Positions 1-8,216 of a stretch of DNA of 64,000 nt are shown here, piece after piece. Each line of letters begins with the position of its first letter. Within the stretch, counting starts at the first letter, position 1. The notes beneath the pieces are model-generated. The model was not told the origin of the DNA. It searched no databases and saw only the letters and a list, made by a program, of their open reading frames with translations. Both the position numbers and the translations under genes were made by a program. The stretch comes from Actinomycetota bacterium (GTDB lineage Bacteria > Actinomycetota > Actinomycetes > S36-B12), in NCBI GenBank assembly GCA_016717115.1, contig JADKGE010000003.1, positions 372,001 to 436,000 of the forward strand. Direction: 5' to 3'.

Positions 1-370
1 CCTGTCGGACGCGGCGCTCGTGAAGGACAACCACGTGGTAGCCGCGGGCGGGGTCGCGGCGGCGTTCGAGGCCGTGCGCGCGCGCTTCCCTGGCGTGACC
101 GTGGAGGTGGAGGTCGACTCGCTCGAGCAGCTCGACGAGGTGCTCGGCGCGGGAGCCGACCTCGTCCTCCTGGACAACTTCTCCACCGCAGACATGCGAG
201 AGGCCGTGCGCCGCAACGGCGGGCGCGCGCTGCTCGAGGCCTCGGGCGGGCTGTCACTCGACTCTGCCGCCGCGGTGGCGGCGACCGGCGTCGACTACCT
301 TGCCGTCGGAGCCCTCACCCATTCAGCACCGGTGCTCGACATCGGAGCCGACCTGCGTCAGGAGTCGTAA
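1..370 (+). CDS. nadC: Quinolinate phosphoribosyltransferase, C-terminal part (cut by window edge)
   Basis: The enzyme converts quinolinate and PRPP to nicotinate mononucleotide in de novo NAD synthesis. The visible 122 residues begin LSDAALVKDNH, the conserved strand and Lys-Asp-Asn-His active-site segment of this family. They continue through the barrel to VEVEVDSLEQL, LVLLDNFS and LEASGGLSLD, all typical of NadC. The 5' end lies outside the window. The reading frame starts at base 2 and stops with TAA directly before coaX, with no gap, so the two NAD/CoA cofactor genes are very probably co-transcribed. Family assignment is firm. Confidence 0.95.
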   Translation, partial: LSDAALVKDNHVVAAGGVAAAFEAVRARFPGVTVEVEVDSLEQLDEVLGAGADLVLLDNFSTADMREAVRRNGGRALLEASGGLSLDSAAAVAATGVDYLAVGALTHSAPVLDIGADLRQES

Positions 371-1131
<761 letters not shown>

Positions 1132-1135
<4 letters not shown>

Positions 1136-1839
1136 GACCGCTCGGCGTTCACCCCGAGGACGAGGGCCGTCACCGCCGAGAGGCCGTGAACGGGGCCGCT
1201 CGTGCGGGGGAGGATCAGCGTGCGAAGGCCCAGGCTGGCGCCACCGCCGTCGTCGTTGGCGTTGTCACCGACCATCAGCACCTGCGAGGCCTCCAGCCCG
1301 AGCAGGTTGACGGCGGCCCGGAAGATCCGATGGTCCGGCTTGACGCAGCCCACCTCGTAGGAGAGCACCACTCCGTCGACGTGCGGTGACACCCCCTCGC
1401 GATCGAGGATGCGGCGGATCGGGACCCCGGCGTTGGAGAGCAGGCAGACCTTGACCCCAGCCTCCCGGAGGGCCCGGAGGGTGGGCACGGTATCGGCGTA
1501 GGCATGCCAGCCGTCGAGCATCACGTCGTACAGCGCATTGGCCAGCGTTCGGTCCACGCTCGGCCCGTCCGCGATGAGCTCGTGGAACACCCTCGAATGC
1601 GCCTCGAACGACAGGTCGCGGCTGCTGTCGGGATCACTCACGCGCGCGCCCTCCCAGATGCGGTCGAGGAAGGCCACGAGTTCGGCAGTCGCCGTGTCGT
1701 CGAGCGGATGGGGGGCAACCGCGAGCGCCGCCGCCAGCCACTCATCGGCCGAGCCCTGGTCGATCAGGGTCGAGTGGATGTCGAAGATGACCCCGCGGAC
1801 GGGTTCGGGGGAGGGCCACGCCTGGGGTGAGTTGCTCAT
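1132..1839 (-). CDS. HAD-superfamily hydrolase with DxH in motif I
   Basis: This 235-residue protein has the HAD-IA layout: motif I FDIHSTL (Asp20 nucleophile), motif II LLSNAG, motif III Lys in VKPDHRIF and motif IV GDNANDD near residue 191. The usual second Asp of DxDGT, the general acid/base in phosphatases, is His22 here. Such a change is compatible with an altered reaction or substrate, but I cannot name one. The gene ends in a CTAG shared with coaX. Its start is 38 bp from the likely lysS start, so the two genes fire divergently from a very short region. Confidence 0.8.
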
Positions 1840-1877
1840 GTCGGAAGACTACGAGGCATCCAATAGCCTGTGTCGTT

Positions 1878-3407
1878 GTGACGACTGATGCCGCCAGCAG
1901 CCTCGAGCCGCTTGCCGACCCGGATGACGACCTGCCCGAGCAGATGCGCATCCGGCGCGACAAGCGTGAGCAGTTGTCGGCGCGGGGTATGGAGCCGTAC
2001 GGCATCGGCCTGCCCATCACCTCCACCATCAGCGCGGTGCGCCAGTCGTATCCCGACCTCCCGCTCGACACAGCCACGGGCGAACGGGTCGGCATCGCCG
2101 GACGGGTGATCTTCTCCCGTAACACCGGGAAGCTCTGCTTCGCCACCCTGCGGGCCGGCGACGGCACCGAGATCCAGGCCATGCTGTCCCTCGCGAACGT
2201 CGGGGAGGAGCAGCTCACTTCGTGGAAGGACCTCGTCGACATCGGCGACCACGTCTTCGTTTCCGGTGAGGTCATCACCTCGCGACGCGGGGAGCTCTCG
2301 GTCCTCGCCGACGATTGGCGCATGGCGGCCAAGGCGCTGCGACCCCTCCCGGTCGCGCACAAGCCGCTCAGCGAGGAGACGCGAGTCCGCCAGCGCTACG
2401 TCGACCTCATCACCCGCCCCGACGCGCAGCAGGTGGCGCGCACGAGGGTTGCCGTCATGTCGTCAGTGCGTCAGAGCCTCACTCGTCGTGGCTACCTGGA
2501 GATCGAGACCCCGATGCTGCAGACCATGCACGGCGGCGCCACGGCCCGGCCGTTCGTGACGCACTCCAACGCGTTCGACATCGACGTGTTCCTGCGCATC
2601 GCGCCCGAGCTGTTCCTGAAGCGGGCAGTCGTCGGCGGGCTCGAGCGGGTGTTCGAGGTGAACCGCAACTTCCGCAACGAGGGTGCCGATCGCACGCACT
2701 CGCCGGAGTTCACGATGCTCGAGTTCTACCAGGCATACGCGGACTACCACGACATGGCCACGATCACGCGTGAGCTCATCCAGGAGGCCGCCCTGGTCGC
2801 CAGCGGATCGCTCGTCGTGACCCACGCCGACGGGTCGGTGCACGACTTGTCAGGCATCTGGCCGCAGGTCGACCTCTACACGTCGTTGTCCGAGGCGATC
2901 GGCGAGGAGATCACGCCGAACACGGATCGGTCGTACCTCGTCACGCTGTGCGAGGCGGAGGGGATCGACGTGGCGCCCACGGCGGTCACGGGCAAGCTGG
3001 CCGAGGAGCTGTTCGAGCATCACGTCATCTCGACGTTCACCGGGCCGACGTTCGTCGTCGACTACCCCGTCGACACGTCCCCGCTCGTCCGGGGCCACCG
3101 CAGCAAGCCGGGCGTCGTCGAGAAGTGGGACCTCTACATCAACGGCGCCGAGACCGGCACCGGCTACTCGGAGCTCGTCGATCCCGTCATCCAACGGGAG
3201 CGGCTCATGGAGCAGGCAGCCCTCGCGGCACGCGGCGACGTTGAGGCGATGCTCCTCGACGAGGACTTCCTGCGCGCGCTCGAGCACGGCATGCCCCCCA
3301 CGGGTGGCGTGGGCGTGGGGATCGACCGCGTGATGATGGCGCTGACGGGCCTGGGCATCCGCGAGACCATCCTTTTCCCCCTGGTCAAACCGGAGCGTGA
3401 GCAGTGA
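1878..3407 (+). CDS. lysS: Lysyl-tRNA synthetase, class II
   Basis: The enzyme charges tRNA-Lys. From the chosen GTG the protein is 509 residues. It has an N-terminal OB-fold anticodon domain (IAGRVIFSRNTGKLCFATL) and class II motifs: motif 2 FEVNRNFRNEG, and motif 3 GGVGVGIDRVMMALTG near the C-terminus. An upstream ATG at 1827 in frame would add a poorly conserved stretch and overlap the divergent HAD gene. I prefer GTG 1878, which follows a TAGCCT hexamer by 8 nt and has no clear Shine-Dalgarno sequence, suggesting a leaderless mRNA. It overlaps argA by GTGA. Confidence 0.95.
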   Translation: MTTDAASSLEPLADPDDDLPEQMRIRRDKREQLSARGMEPYGIGLPITSTISAVRQSYPDLPLDTATGERVGIAGRVIFSRNTGKLCFATLRAGDGTEIQAMLSLANVGEEQLTSWKDLVDIGDHVFVSGEVITSRRGELSVLADDWRMAAKALRPLPVAHKPLSEETRVRQRYVDLITRPDAQQVARTRVAVMSSVRQSLTRRGYLEIETPMLQTMHGGATARPFVTHSNAFDIDVFLRIAPELFLKRAVVGGLERVFEVNRNFRNEGADRTHSPEFTMLEFYQAYADYHDMATITRELIQEAALVASGSLVVTHADGSVHDLSGIWPQVDLYTSLSEAIGEEITPNTDRSYLVTLCEAEGIDVAPTAVTGKLAEELFEHHVISTFTGPTFVVDYPVDTSPLVRGHRSKPGVVEKWDLYINGAETGTGYSELVDPVIQRERLMEQAALAARGDVEAMLLDEDFLRALEHGMPPTGGVGVGIDRVMMALTGLGIRETILFPLVKPEREQ

Positions 3408-3919
3408 CGACGCTGGGCTCGACCGTCGCGATCGTGCGGCCGGCCCGCACCACGGACGTCAGGGCCATTCGCGAGCTCGTCGACGCCTACTCCTCGGACG
3501 GGCGCCTTCTGTCGAAGGCGACCGTCACGCTCTTCGAGGACGTGCCGGAGTTCCTGGTTGCCGAGATCGACGGCCTGGTCGTCGGGTGCGGTGCGGTGCA
3601 CGTCATGTGGGAGGACCTCGCCGAGGTGCGCACCCTGGCCGTCGACCCGAAGTACGTCGGACGTGGCATCGGGTCGACGATCCTCATCGCGCTCATGGAC
3701 CGGGCGCGGGCGCTGGGTGTCACGCGCGTCTTCTGCCTGACCTTCATGGTGCGGTTCTTCGCGTCGCACGGGTTCCACGAGATCGACGACACGCCGGTCG
3801 ACACCGCGGTGTACGAGCAGTTGCTGCAGTCGTACGACGAGGGCGTCGCGGAGTTCCTGGGACTCGAGCGGGTCAAGCCCAACACGCTGGGCAACCACCG
3901 CATGCTGGCGATCCTGTGA
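3404..3919 (+). CDS. argA: Amino-acid N-acetyltransferase (actinobacterial GNAT type)
   Basis: The 171-residue GNAT protein matches the short stand-alone glutamate N-acetyltransferase of actinobacteria (M. tuberculosis Rv2747 type), which makes N-acetylglutamate for arginine synthesis. Supporting features are VVGCGAVHVMWEDLAEVRTLAV, read as strand beta4, the acetyl-CoA loop VGRGIGS, VFCLTFMVRFFASHGF, and the family-specific tail SYDEGVAEFLGLERVKPNTLGN. There is no amino-acid kinase domain. It overlaps lysS by GTGA and the amidase by GTGA. The argA assignment rests on remembered family similarity and is strong. Confidence 0.88.
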   Translation: MTTLGSTVAIVRPARTTDVRAIRELVDAYSSDGRLLSKATVTLFEDVPEFLVAEIDGLVVGCGAVHVMWEDLAEVRTLAVDPKYVGRGIGSTILIALMDRARALGVTRVFCLTFMVRFFASHGFHEIDDTPVDTAVYEQLLQSYDEGVAEFLGLERVKPNTLGNHRMLAIL

Positions 3920-4689
3920 ATCGCCTCTCCCGGACCTCGGCCGTCGCCGTGGTTGCCGTCCTGGCCCTCGGGCTCGCGGGGGCGCCGGCTCGGGCCCACG
4001 AGCCGGCGGCGCCGGGCGGGTCACTCGACGGCAAGGTCATCCTCATTGATCCAGGGCATCAGCTCGGCAACTCCAATCCCAGGTTCGCGAAGCAGATGAG
4101 CCAGACACGGTTCAACGGGGCGATCGTCAAGGGCTGCAACACCTCGGGCACGGCCACGAACAGCGGCTTCCCCGAGGCGACGTTCACCTGGCGGGTGGCG
4201 AAGCAGCTCCGCAAGCTCCTGAGCCAGGCGGGCGCGAGGGTGGAGCTCACCCGGACGTCGAACTCCTACGACGCCTGGGGTCCCTGCGTCTGGGATCGGG
4301 CCAAGCACGCCAACCGCATCAACGCCGACGCCATGGTGAGCATCCACGCCGACGGTGCCTCGTCGGGCAGCCGCGGCTTCTTCGCGATGGCCCCGGCGTT
4401 CATCAAGGGGTGGACCGACGACGTCGTCAAGGTCGACCGCCGACTGGCCGGGGCGATGATCGACGGCATGACGGCGGCGGGGGCACCTCCGTCCAACTAC
4501 ATCGGCAATCAGCTGATGGTCTCGCGGGACACGACGTCGCTCAACTTCAGCAACGTCCCGACCGTCACCGTCGAGGTGGGCAACATGCGCAACTCCCAGG
4601 ACGCCGCTCTGATGACGACGCGCGCGGGCCAGCGGAAGTATGCGGAGTGGCTGTTCGCCGGGATCCAGCGGTTCTTCGCCCGGTCCTAG
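3916..4689 (+). CDS. Secreted N-acetylmuramoyl-L-alanine amidase (Amidase_3)
   Basis: This is a cell-wall hydrolase of 257 residues. The GTG start overlaps argA by GTGA. An N-terminal signal peptide (Arg-rich start, then VAVVAVLALGLAGAPARA) is predicted to be cleaved after Ala27. The catalytic domain shows the zinc ligands His48 in LIDPGH, Glu in GFPEATF and His in VSIHADG, and the catalytic Glu in VTVEVGNMRN. No peptidoglycan-binding repeats are present, so targeting depends on the catalytic domain alone. The stop codon shares a CTAG with the convergent marR-like gene. Comparable actinobacterial amidases include CwlM/Rv3717-type proteins; the substrate is inferred from the family. Confidence 0.9.
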   Translation: MNRLSRTSAVAVVAVLALGLAGAPARAHEPAAPGGSLDGKVILIDPGHQLGNSNPRFAKQMSQTRFNGAIVKGCNTSGTATNSGFPEATFTWRVAKQLRKLLSQAGARVELTRTSNSYDAWGPCVWDRAKHANRINADAMVSIHADGASSGSRGFFAMAPAFIKGWTDDVVKVDRRLAGAMIDGMTAAGAPPSNYIGNQLMVSRDTTSLNFSNVPTVTVEVGNMRNSQDAALMTTRAGQRKYAEWLFAGIQRFFARS

Positions 4690-5183
4690 TCGCCGAACTC
4701 CTGCACGAGCACGCGCAGCAGGCCCGCCAGCCTTTCGCGGTCGGCCGGATCAAGGGCATCGAGCAGGGCGTGCTCCCGGGTCAGGAAGTCGCTCATCGCG
4801 TCGTCCACAGCCCTCTTGCCCGAGTCCGTGAGCATGACCCGGACGCCACGTCGGTCACTCGGGTCGGGTTCGCGTCGAACGAGTCCGCGCACCTCGAGTC
4901 GATCGATGCGGTTGGTCATCGTTCCACTGGTCACCAGAGTCTCGGTGCCGAGCTGACCGGGCGAGAGCGAGTAGGGAGCTCCGGCTCGGCGCAGTGCCGC
5001 GAGGACGTCGAACTCCCAGGTCTCCAGCGACTGCGCGGCGAAGGAGGCTCGTCGGGCCAGGTCCAGGTGCCGGGCGAGCCGGGTGACGCGGGACAGCACC
5101 TGCAGCGGCGCCACGTCGAGATCGGGGCGCTCGCGCTGCCACGCGGCGGCGATCCGGTCGACCTCGTCCTGGGGGTGTGCCAC
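4686..5183 (-). CDS. MarR-family transcriptional regulator
   Basis: The 165-residue protein has the MarR winged-helix fold. The recognition helix is TLVTSGTMTNRIDRLEVRGLV, followed by the wing RREPDPSDRRGVRVMLTDSGK. It starts at GTG 5183 and ends in the CTAG shared with the amidase gene. Upstream lies a cluster of palindromic elements (5198-5241) that looks like its own operator, so autoregulation is likely. The gene to its 5' side is tetR on the same strand, 78 bp away. The ligand and other targets are unknown. Confidence 0.88.
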   Translation of the reverse strand: MAHPQDEVDRIAAAWQRERPDLDVAPLQVLSRVTRLARHLDLARRASFAAQSLETWEFDVLAALRRAGAPYSLSPGQLGTETLVTSGTMTNRIDRLEVRGLVRREPDPSDRRGVRVMLTDSGKRAVDDAMSDFLTREHALLDALDPADRERLAGLLRVLVQEFGD

Positions 5184-5197
5184 GACCCGATGCTACG

Positions 5198-5241
5198 TCA
5201 AGAATCTCGATATCAAGATTCCTAGCGGCAAAGAATCTTGA
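5198..5241. promoter_or_regulatory. Probable MarR operator cluster
   Basis: Upstream of the marR-like gene, 5203-5220 is AATCTCGATATCAAGATT, an 18-bp palindrome with one mismatched pair. A second, perfect 9-bp inverted repeat pairs TCAAGATTC (5213-5221) with GAATCTTGA (5233-5241). A further half-site TCAAGAATC starts at 5198. The AT-rich palindromes stand out in this GC-rich sequence and match the usual form of MarR operators. Binding is inferred. Confidence 0.6.
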
Positions 5242-5261
5242 CCCTGCGGGGTCACCCGCGG

Positions 5262-6047
5262 CTAGGAGTGCGTGGCGTTGAGGCGCGGCTTGGGCTCCAT
5301 GTTCTGCAGCCCGTTCCACGCGAGGTTGACCAGGTGGGCGACGACCTCTTCCTTCTTCGGCTTGCGCACATCAAGCCACCACTGGCCCGTCTGCGCGACC
5401 ATGCCCACCAGCATCTGCGAGTACAGGGGTGCCCACTTCGGGTTCATGCGATGGGCACGGAACTGCTTGGCGAGCAGGTCATCGACCTTCGCAGCCACCT
5501 CGACGAGCAGGCCGGCGAAGGTGCCGCCGATGGCATCGGATCTCGCCTCGGGGTCGTGCACCGCGGGGGTGTCACGAACGAGGATGCGAAAGCCGTCGGG
5601 GTATTGGTCGATGTAGTCGAACAGGGCCATGCCGGCCCTCTCGAGCAGGGCTCGGGCGCTGGTCGTGACGGGGTCGACGCTGCCGTCCGCCCCCAGCGCC
5701 TCGGCAATCGACACGAGCAGGTAGGTCATCTCGCGATCGACGACGACGGCGTAGAGGCCTTCCTTCCCGCCGAAGTGCTCGTAGACGACGGGCTTCGAGA
5801 CGCCGGCCTTGGCCGCGATCTCCTCGACACTGACGGCCTCGAACCCCTTCTCGGCGAACAGTGAGCGGCCGACGTCCAGGAGCTGCTCGCGGCGTTCGTG
5901 GCCGCTCATGCGTACCCGGTCCCGTCGTGGCGACGGCCGGCGGCCGTCGCGACGTGCGAGGTCGGTGATGTCGATGACCGGCGCGGCTTCGTCATCCAGC
6001 GCGCCTGGCACCGCACCGGCCGGGGGCCGCGGGTTCATGGGAGTCAT
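5262..6047 (-). CDS. TetR-family regulator, probably of the adjacent desaturase
   Basis: The start at ATG 6047 overlaps the desaturase stop by ATGA and gives 261 residues. A poorly ordered, Pro/Arg-rich N-terminal extension of about 55 residues precedes the helix-turn-helix: VSVEEIAAKAGVSKPVVYEHF, then GGKEGLYAVVV. The C-terminal ligand domain contains GFRILVRDTPAV and ends QNMEPKPRLN. The coupling to a fatty-acid desaturase, and direct and inverted repeats upstream of that operon, suggest it senses acyl chains and represses the operon like DesT/FadR-type TetR proteins. That role is inferred from context only. Confidence 0.85.
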   Translation of the reverse strand: MTPMNPRPPAGAVPGALDDEAAPVIDITDLARRDGRRPSPRRDRVRMSGHERREQLLDVGRSLFAEKGFEAVSVEEIAAKAGVSKPVVYEHFGGKEGLYAVVVDREMTYLLVSIAEALGADGSVDPVTTSARALLERAGMALFDYIDQYPDGFRILVRDTPAVHDPEARSDAIGGTFAGLLVEVAAKVDDLLAKQFRAHRMNPKWAPLYSQMLVGMVAQTGQWWLDVRKPKKEEVVAHLVNLAWNGLQNMEPKPRLNATHS

Positions 6048-7024
6048 GACGCCACTGTGTACCCGCGCACGCGGCGGGCCATCGCCGGGTCCTTGAGCTT
6101 GCTCACGATTCGCTCGGGCCGGGGCCACCGCACGTCTCGCACGAGCCCGACCTTCTCGAGAACTCGGATGAGCTCAGCGCTCAGATCGAGCTGACCGCGC
6201 AGCACGCCGTGTCGGGCGCTCGTCTGGTCGATGTGGTGGATGGCGTGCCACGACTCCCCGAAGGAGGGGACGGCGAGCCACGCCACATTGCTCGACATGT
6301 CGCGGGAGGTGTAGGGGCGCGTGCCGAACACGTGGCAGATGGAGTTGATCGACCACGTTACGTGGTGAACCAGCGCGACACGGACGAAGCCGGCCCAGAA
6401 GAGGGCGGTCAGGGCGCCGATCCACGACCAGGTGATGAGCCCGCCCAGGAGTGCTGGCAGCAGGAAGGTCGCGACGACGACAGCCGGGAAGTAGCGCGAG
6501 AGGGCCCGAAGGTCCTTGTCGGCGGCGATGTCGGGGGCGTACTTCTCGATCGATGTGTTCTCGTCGTCGAAGAACCAGCCGACGTGGGCGTAGTAGAGGC
6601 CCTTGGCTACCGCCCTGCGCGACGTGCCGAAGCGCCACGGCGAATGCGGGTCGCCGACCTCGTCGGAGAACTTGTGGTGCTTGCGGTGGTCGGCCACCCA
6701 TTGGTCCAGCGAGCCCTCGAGTGCGTACGAACCCATGAGCGCGAGGGTGATCTTGACGGCGCGGTTGGCCTTGAAGGAGCCATGGGTGAAGTAACGGTGG
6801 TAGCCCACGGTGATGCCGAGGGCGGTGATTGTCCAGAACACGACCACGAGGGCGACGTCGACCCATGACAGCCAGCCGCCCCAGGCAACCGGGATCGCGG
6901 CGATGACGGCCAGCAGCGGGACAACGACGAAGACGCCGATGGTGACGCGCATCCCCAGGCTGTTCAGCTGCACGGGCTCGTCGGTCGCCCGGCCCTGCGG
7001 CAGGATCTGTGGGGATACGGTCAT
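6044..7024 (-). CDS. Acyl-CoA/acyl-lipid delta-9-type fatty acid desaturase
   Basis: This membrane-bound di-iron desaturase of 326 residues introduces double bonds into acyl chains. It has the three histidine boxes: HRYFTH, HRKHH and HAIHH. Hydrophobic segments flank them (IGVFVVVPLLAVIAAIPVA, then VDVALVVVFWTITALG, and two more near the middle). I chose ATG 7024 because AAGGAGACCC lies immediately upstream as a Shine-Dalgarno sequence; an earlier in-frame start at 7069 has no support. It is the first gene of a desaturase-tetR operon. Cold or membrane-fluidity control is plausible but not shown. Confidence 0.9.
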   Translation of the reverse strand: MTVSPQILPQGRATDEPVQLNSLGMRVTIGVFVVVPLLAVIAAIPVAWGGWLSWVDVALVVVFWTITALGITVGYHRYFTHGSFKANRAVKITLALMGSYALEGSLDQWVADHRKHHKFSDEVGDPHSPWRFGTSRRAVAKGLYYAHVGWFFDDENTSIEKYAPDIAADKDLRALSRYFPAVVVATFLLPALLGGLITWSWIGALTALFWAGFVRVALVHHVTWSINSICHVFGTRPYTSRDMSSNVAWLAVPSFGESWHAIHHIDQTSARHGVLRGQLDLSAELIRVLEKVGLVRDVRWPRPERIVSKLKDPAMARRVRGYTVAS

Positions 7025-7069
7025 GGGTCTCCTTGTGGCGAATCGGCGGTCCGCGCCCGATTCCGGCAC

Positions 7070-7106
7070 GTACCTACGCTTCCGTAGGTTACGGGACCGT
7101 AGGTAC
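7070..7106. promoter_or_regulatory. Probable TetR operator array upstream of the desaturase
   Basis: ACCTACG (7072-7078) and CGTAGGT (7083-7089) form a perfect inverted repeat with a 4-nt gap. A further CGTAGGTAC (7098-7106) pairs with GTACCTACG (7070-7078). Three half-sites within 37 bp, starting 46 bp upstream of the desaturase start codon, form a typical TetR-type operator. The cognate regulator is most simply the TetR encoded downstream in the operon. Confidence 0.6.
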
Positions 7107-7216
7107 GGACGTCAATCCGCGACCCTCCCTCTGATTCCGGGGTTTTCCCTGATGCCCGACCTGTCCGGTTCGCGGCACCGTTGTCGTGGGACAAGGAATC
7201 GAGAGGAGGGATCACA

Positions 7217-7312
7217 GTGAACACACCTGAGATCCGCATCCTCGGGCACACCACCACGCCCAGGCCGTCGGCTACTCGGCCCACCACCGCGGCTCCGCCG
7301 CGCCCCTCGTGA
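7217..7312 (+). CDS. Possible 31-residue small protein
   Basis: The GTG at 7217 is preceded by GAGAGGAGGG at a good Shine-Dalgarno distance. The frame encodes 31 residues starting MNTPEIRILGHTTTP and ending in a Thr/Pro/Arg-rich stretch. Its stop TGA (7310-7312) overlaps the Shine-Dalgarno sequence of the next gene, which suggests translational coupling. There is no Cys, hydrophobic segment or known leader motif. I do not recognise it. It could instead be an uncoded leader, so confidence is modest. Confidence 0.4.
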   Translation: MNTPEIRILGHTTTPRPSATRPTTAAPPRPS

Positions 7313-7321
7313 GGAGGAGTC

Positions 7322-7899
7322 ATGTCCACCACCACACTGCGCACCCCCGCGTTCGTCCCGGATGCGCGTTCCGCACCGCCGCAGGGCACTCGCGGCACGA
7401 GCGGCCCCCAGGCACATCGCGGCCTTCGGTACGCACTGCTGGCGCTGGTCGCGGCGCTGGTCGTCTTCGCCGCGCTCGCTGGCATCGCTTTGCTCCGCAC
7501 GCAGGGCTCGGGCATCGATTCGGCGACCTCGGGCGGTGCGCCGATGGCGACGGACGCCCAGGCCATAGTGAGCGTCCCGAGGGCTGCGCTGCTCGCTGAT
7601 GCGGCGGATGCTCGCTGGATGGGTGCGCCGATGGCGACGGACGCCAGGCCGCGGTGAGCGTCCCGAGGGCTGCGCTGCTCGCTGATGCGGCGGATGCTCG
7701 CTGGATGGGTGCGCCGATGGCGACGGACGCCCAGGTCGCGGTGAGCGTCCCGAGGGCTGCGCTGCTCGCTGATGCGGCGGATGCTCGCTGGATGGGTGCG
7801 CCGATGGCGACGGACGCCCAGGTCGCGGTGAGCGTCCCGAGGGCTGCGCTGCTCGCTGATGCGGCGGATGCTCGCGTGATGGGTGCCGGCGCCCGGTAG
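7322..7899 (+). pseudogene. Single-pass membrane protein with four 29-residue repeats, interrupted by a one-base deletion
   Basis: The gene starts at ATG after a strong GAGGAGGAG ribosome site. It encodes a Pro/Thr/Gly-rich cytoplasmic stretch of about 36 residues, one transmembrane helix (YALLALVAALVVFAALAGIALL), and then repeats of SVPRAALLADAADARWMGAP followed by MATDAQVAV. Unit starts at 7571, 7657, 7744 and 7831 are spaced 86, 87 and 87 bp. The short first interval removes one C from GCCCAGG, so the frame stops at 7657. The remaining repeats stay open in another frame to TAG 7899. With the base restored the product would be about 190 residues. The family is unknown. This may be real decay, phase variation or a consensus error. 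Confidence 0.6.
7537..7890 (+). repeat. Tandem repeat, 87-bp unit, four copies plus a partial one
   Basis: Four head-to-tail copies begin (at AGCGTCCCGAGGGC) at 7571, 7657, 7744 and 7831. A partial unit, GCGCCGATGGCGACGGACGC, precedes them near 7538. Copies are nearly identical, implying recent expansion or ongoing homogenisation. The unit length is a multiple of three except for the 86-bp first interval. The array is coding, has no spacers and is not CRISPR. Confidence 0.95.
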
Positions 7900-7945
7900 G
7901 GACAGTAGGTCCGGGCGGCCGCTCGCCAGTAGCCGCAGACAACGG

Positions 7946-7988
7946 GGAACCGGTCGCGGAGCAAGCCCTGCGACCGGTTCCTCGTTTC
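7946..7988 (+). terminator. Stem-loop terminator after the repeat gene
   Basis: GGAACCGGTCGC (7946-7957) pairs perfectly with GCGACCGGTTCC (7970-7981), with a 12-nt loop. The stem is followed by the short T-rich stretch TCGTTT. This is a strong 12-bp stem with a weak U-tract, as is common in actinobacteria. It lies between the repeat gene and tRNA-Gln. Confidence 0.65.
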
Positions 7989-8032
7989 CGTGCGCCGTCT
8001 ACAGTTCTCCTGCCGCCGGTTGGACCGGTCGG

Positions 8033-8106
8033 TCCCGGGTCGTCTAGCGGCAGGACAGCGGACTTTGAATCCGTCAACGAAGGTTCGATTCCTTCCCCGG
8101 GAGCCA
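8033..8106 (+). tRNA. tRNA-Gln (anticodon TTG)
   Basis: The acceptor stem TCCCGGG (8033-8039) pairs with CCCGGGA (8096-8102). The D-loop carries GCGGCAGG, and the anticodon stem GCGGA/TCCGT encloses loop CTTTGAA with anticodon TTG. The T-arm contains GGTTCGATTCC. The discriminator is G, and CCA is encoded (8104-8106). All cloverleaf elements are present. Confidence 0.95.
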
Positions 8107-8216
8107 GTGACGTGCGCCACTCCGTGGACTCCCCGTCTCCACGGTCGATAGGGTGAGGACGCCTTCCCCAGGCCGTCGCACGGTTTCGCCTTGCCCGACC
8201 CGCCTTAGGACCAGAT

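Noticed and set aside
7537..7890. CRISPR array
   Set aside because: The repeats are directly adjacent, 87 bp, coding and without spacers, and no cas gene is present.
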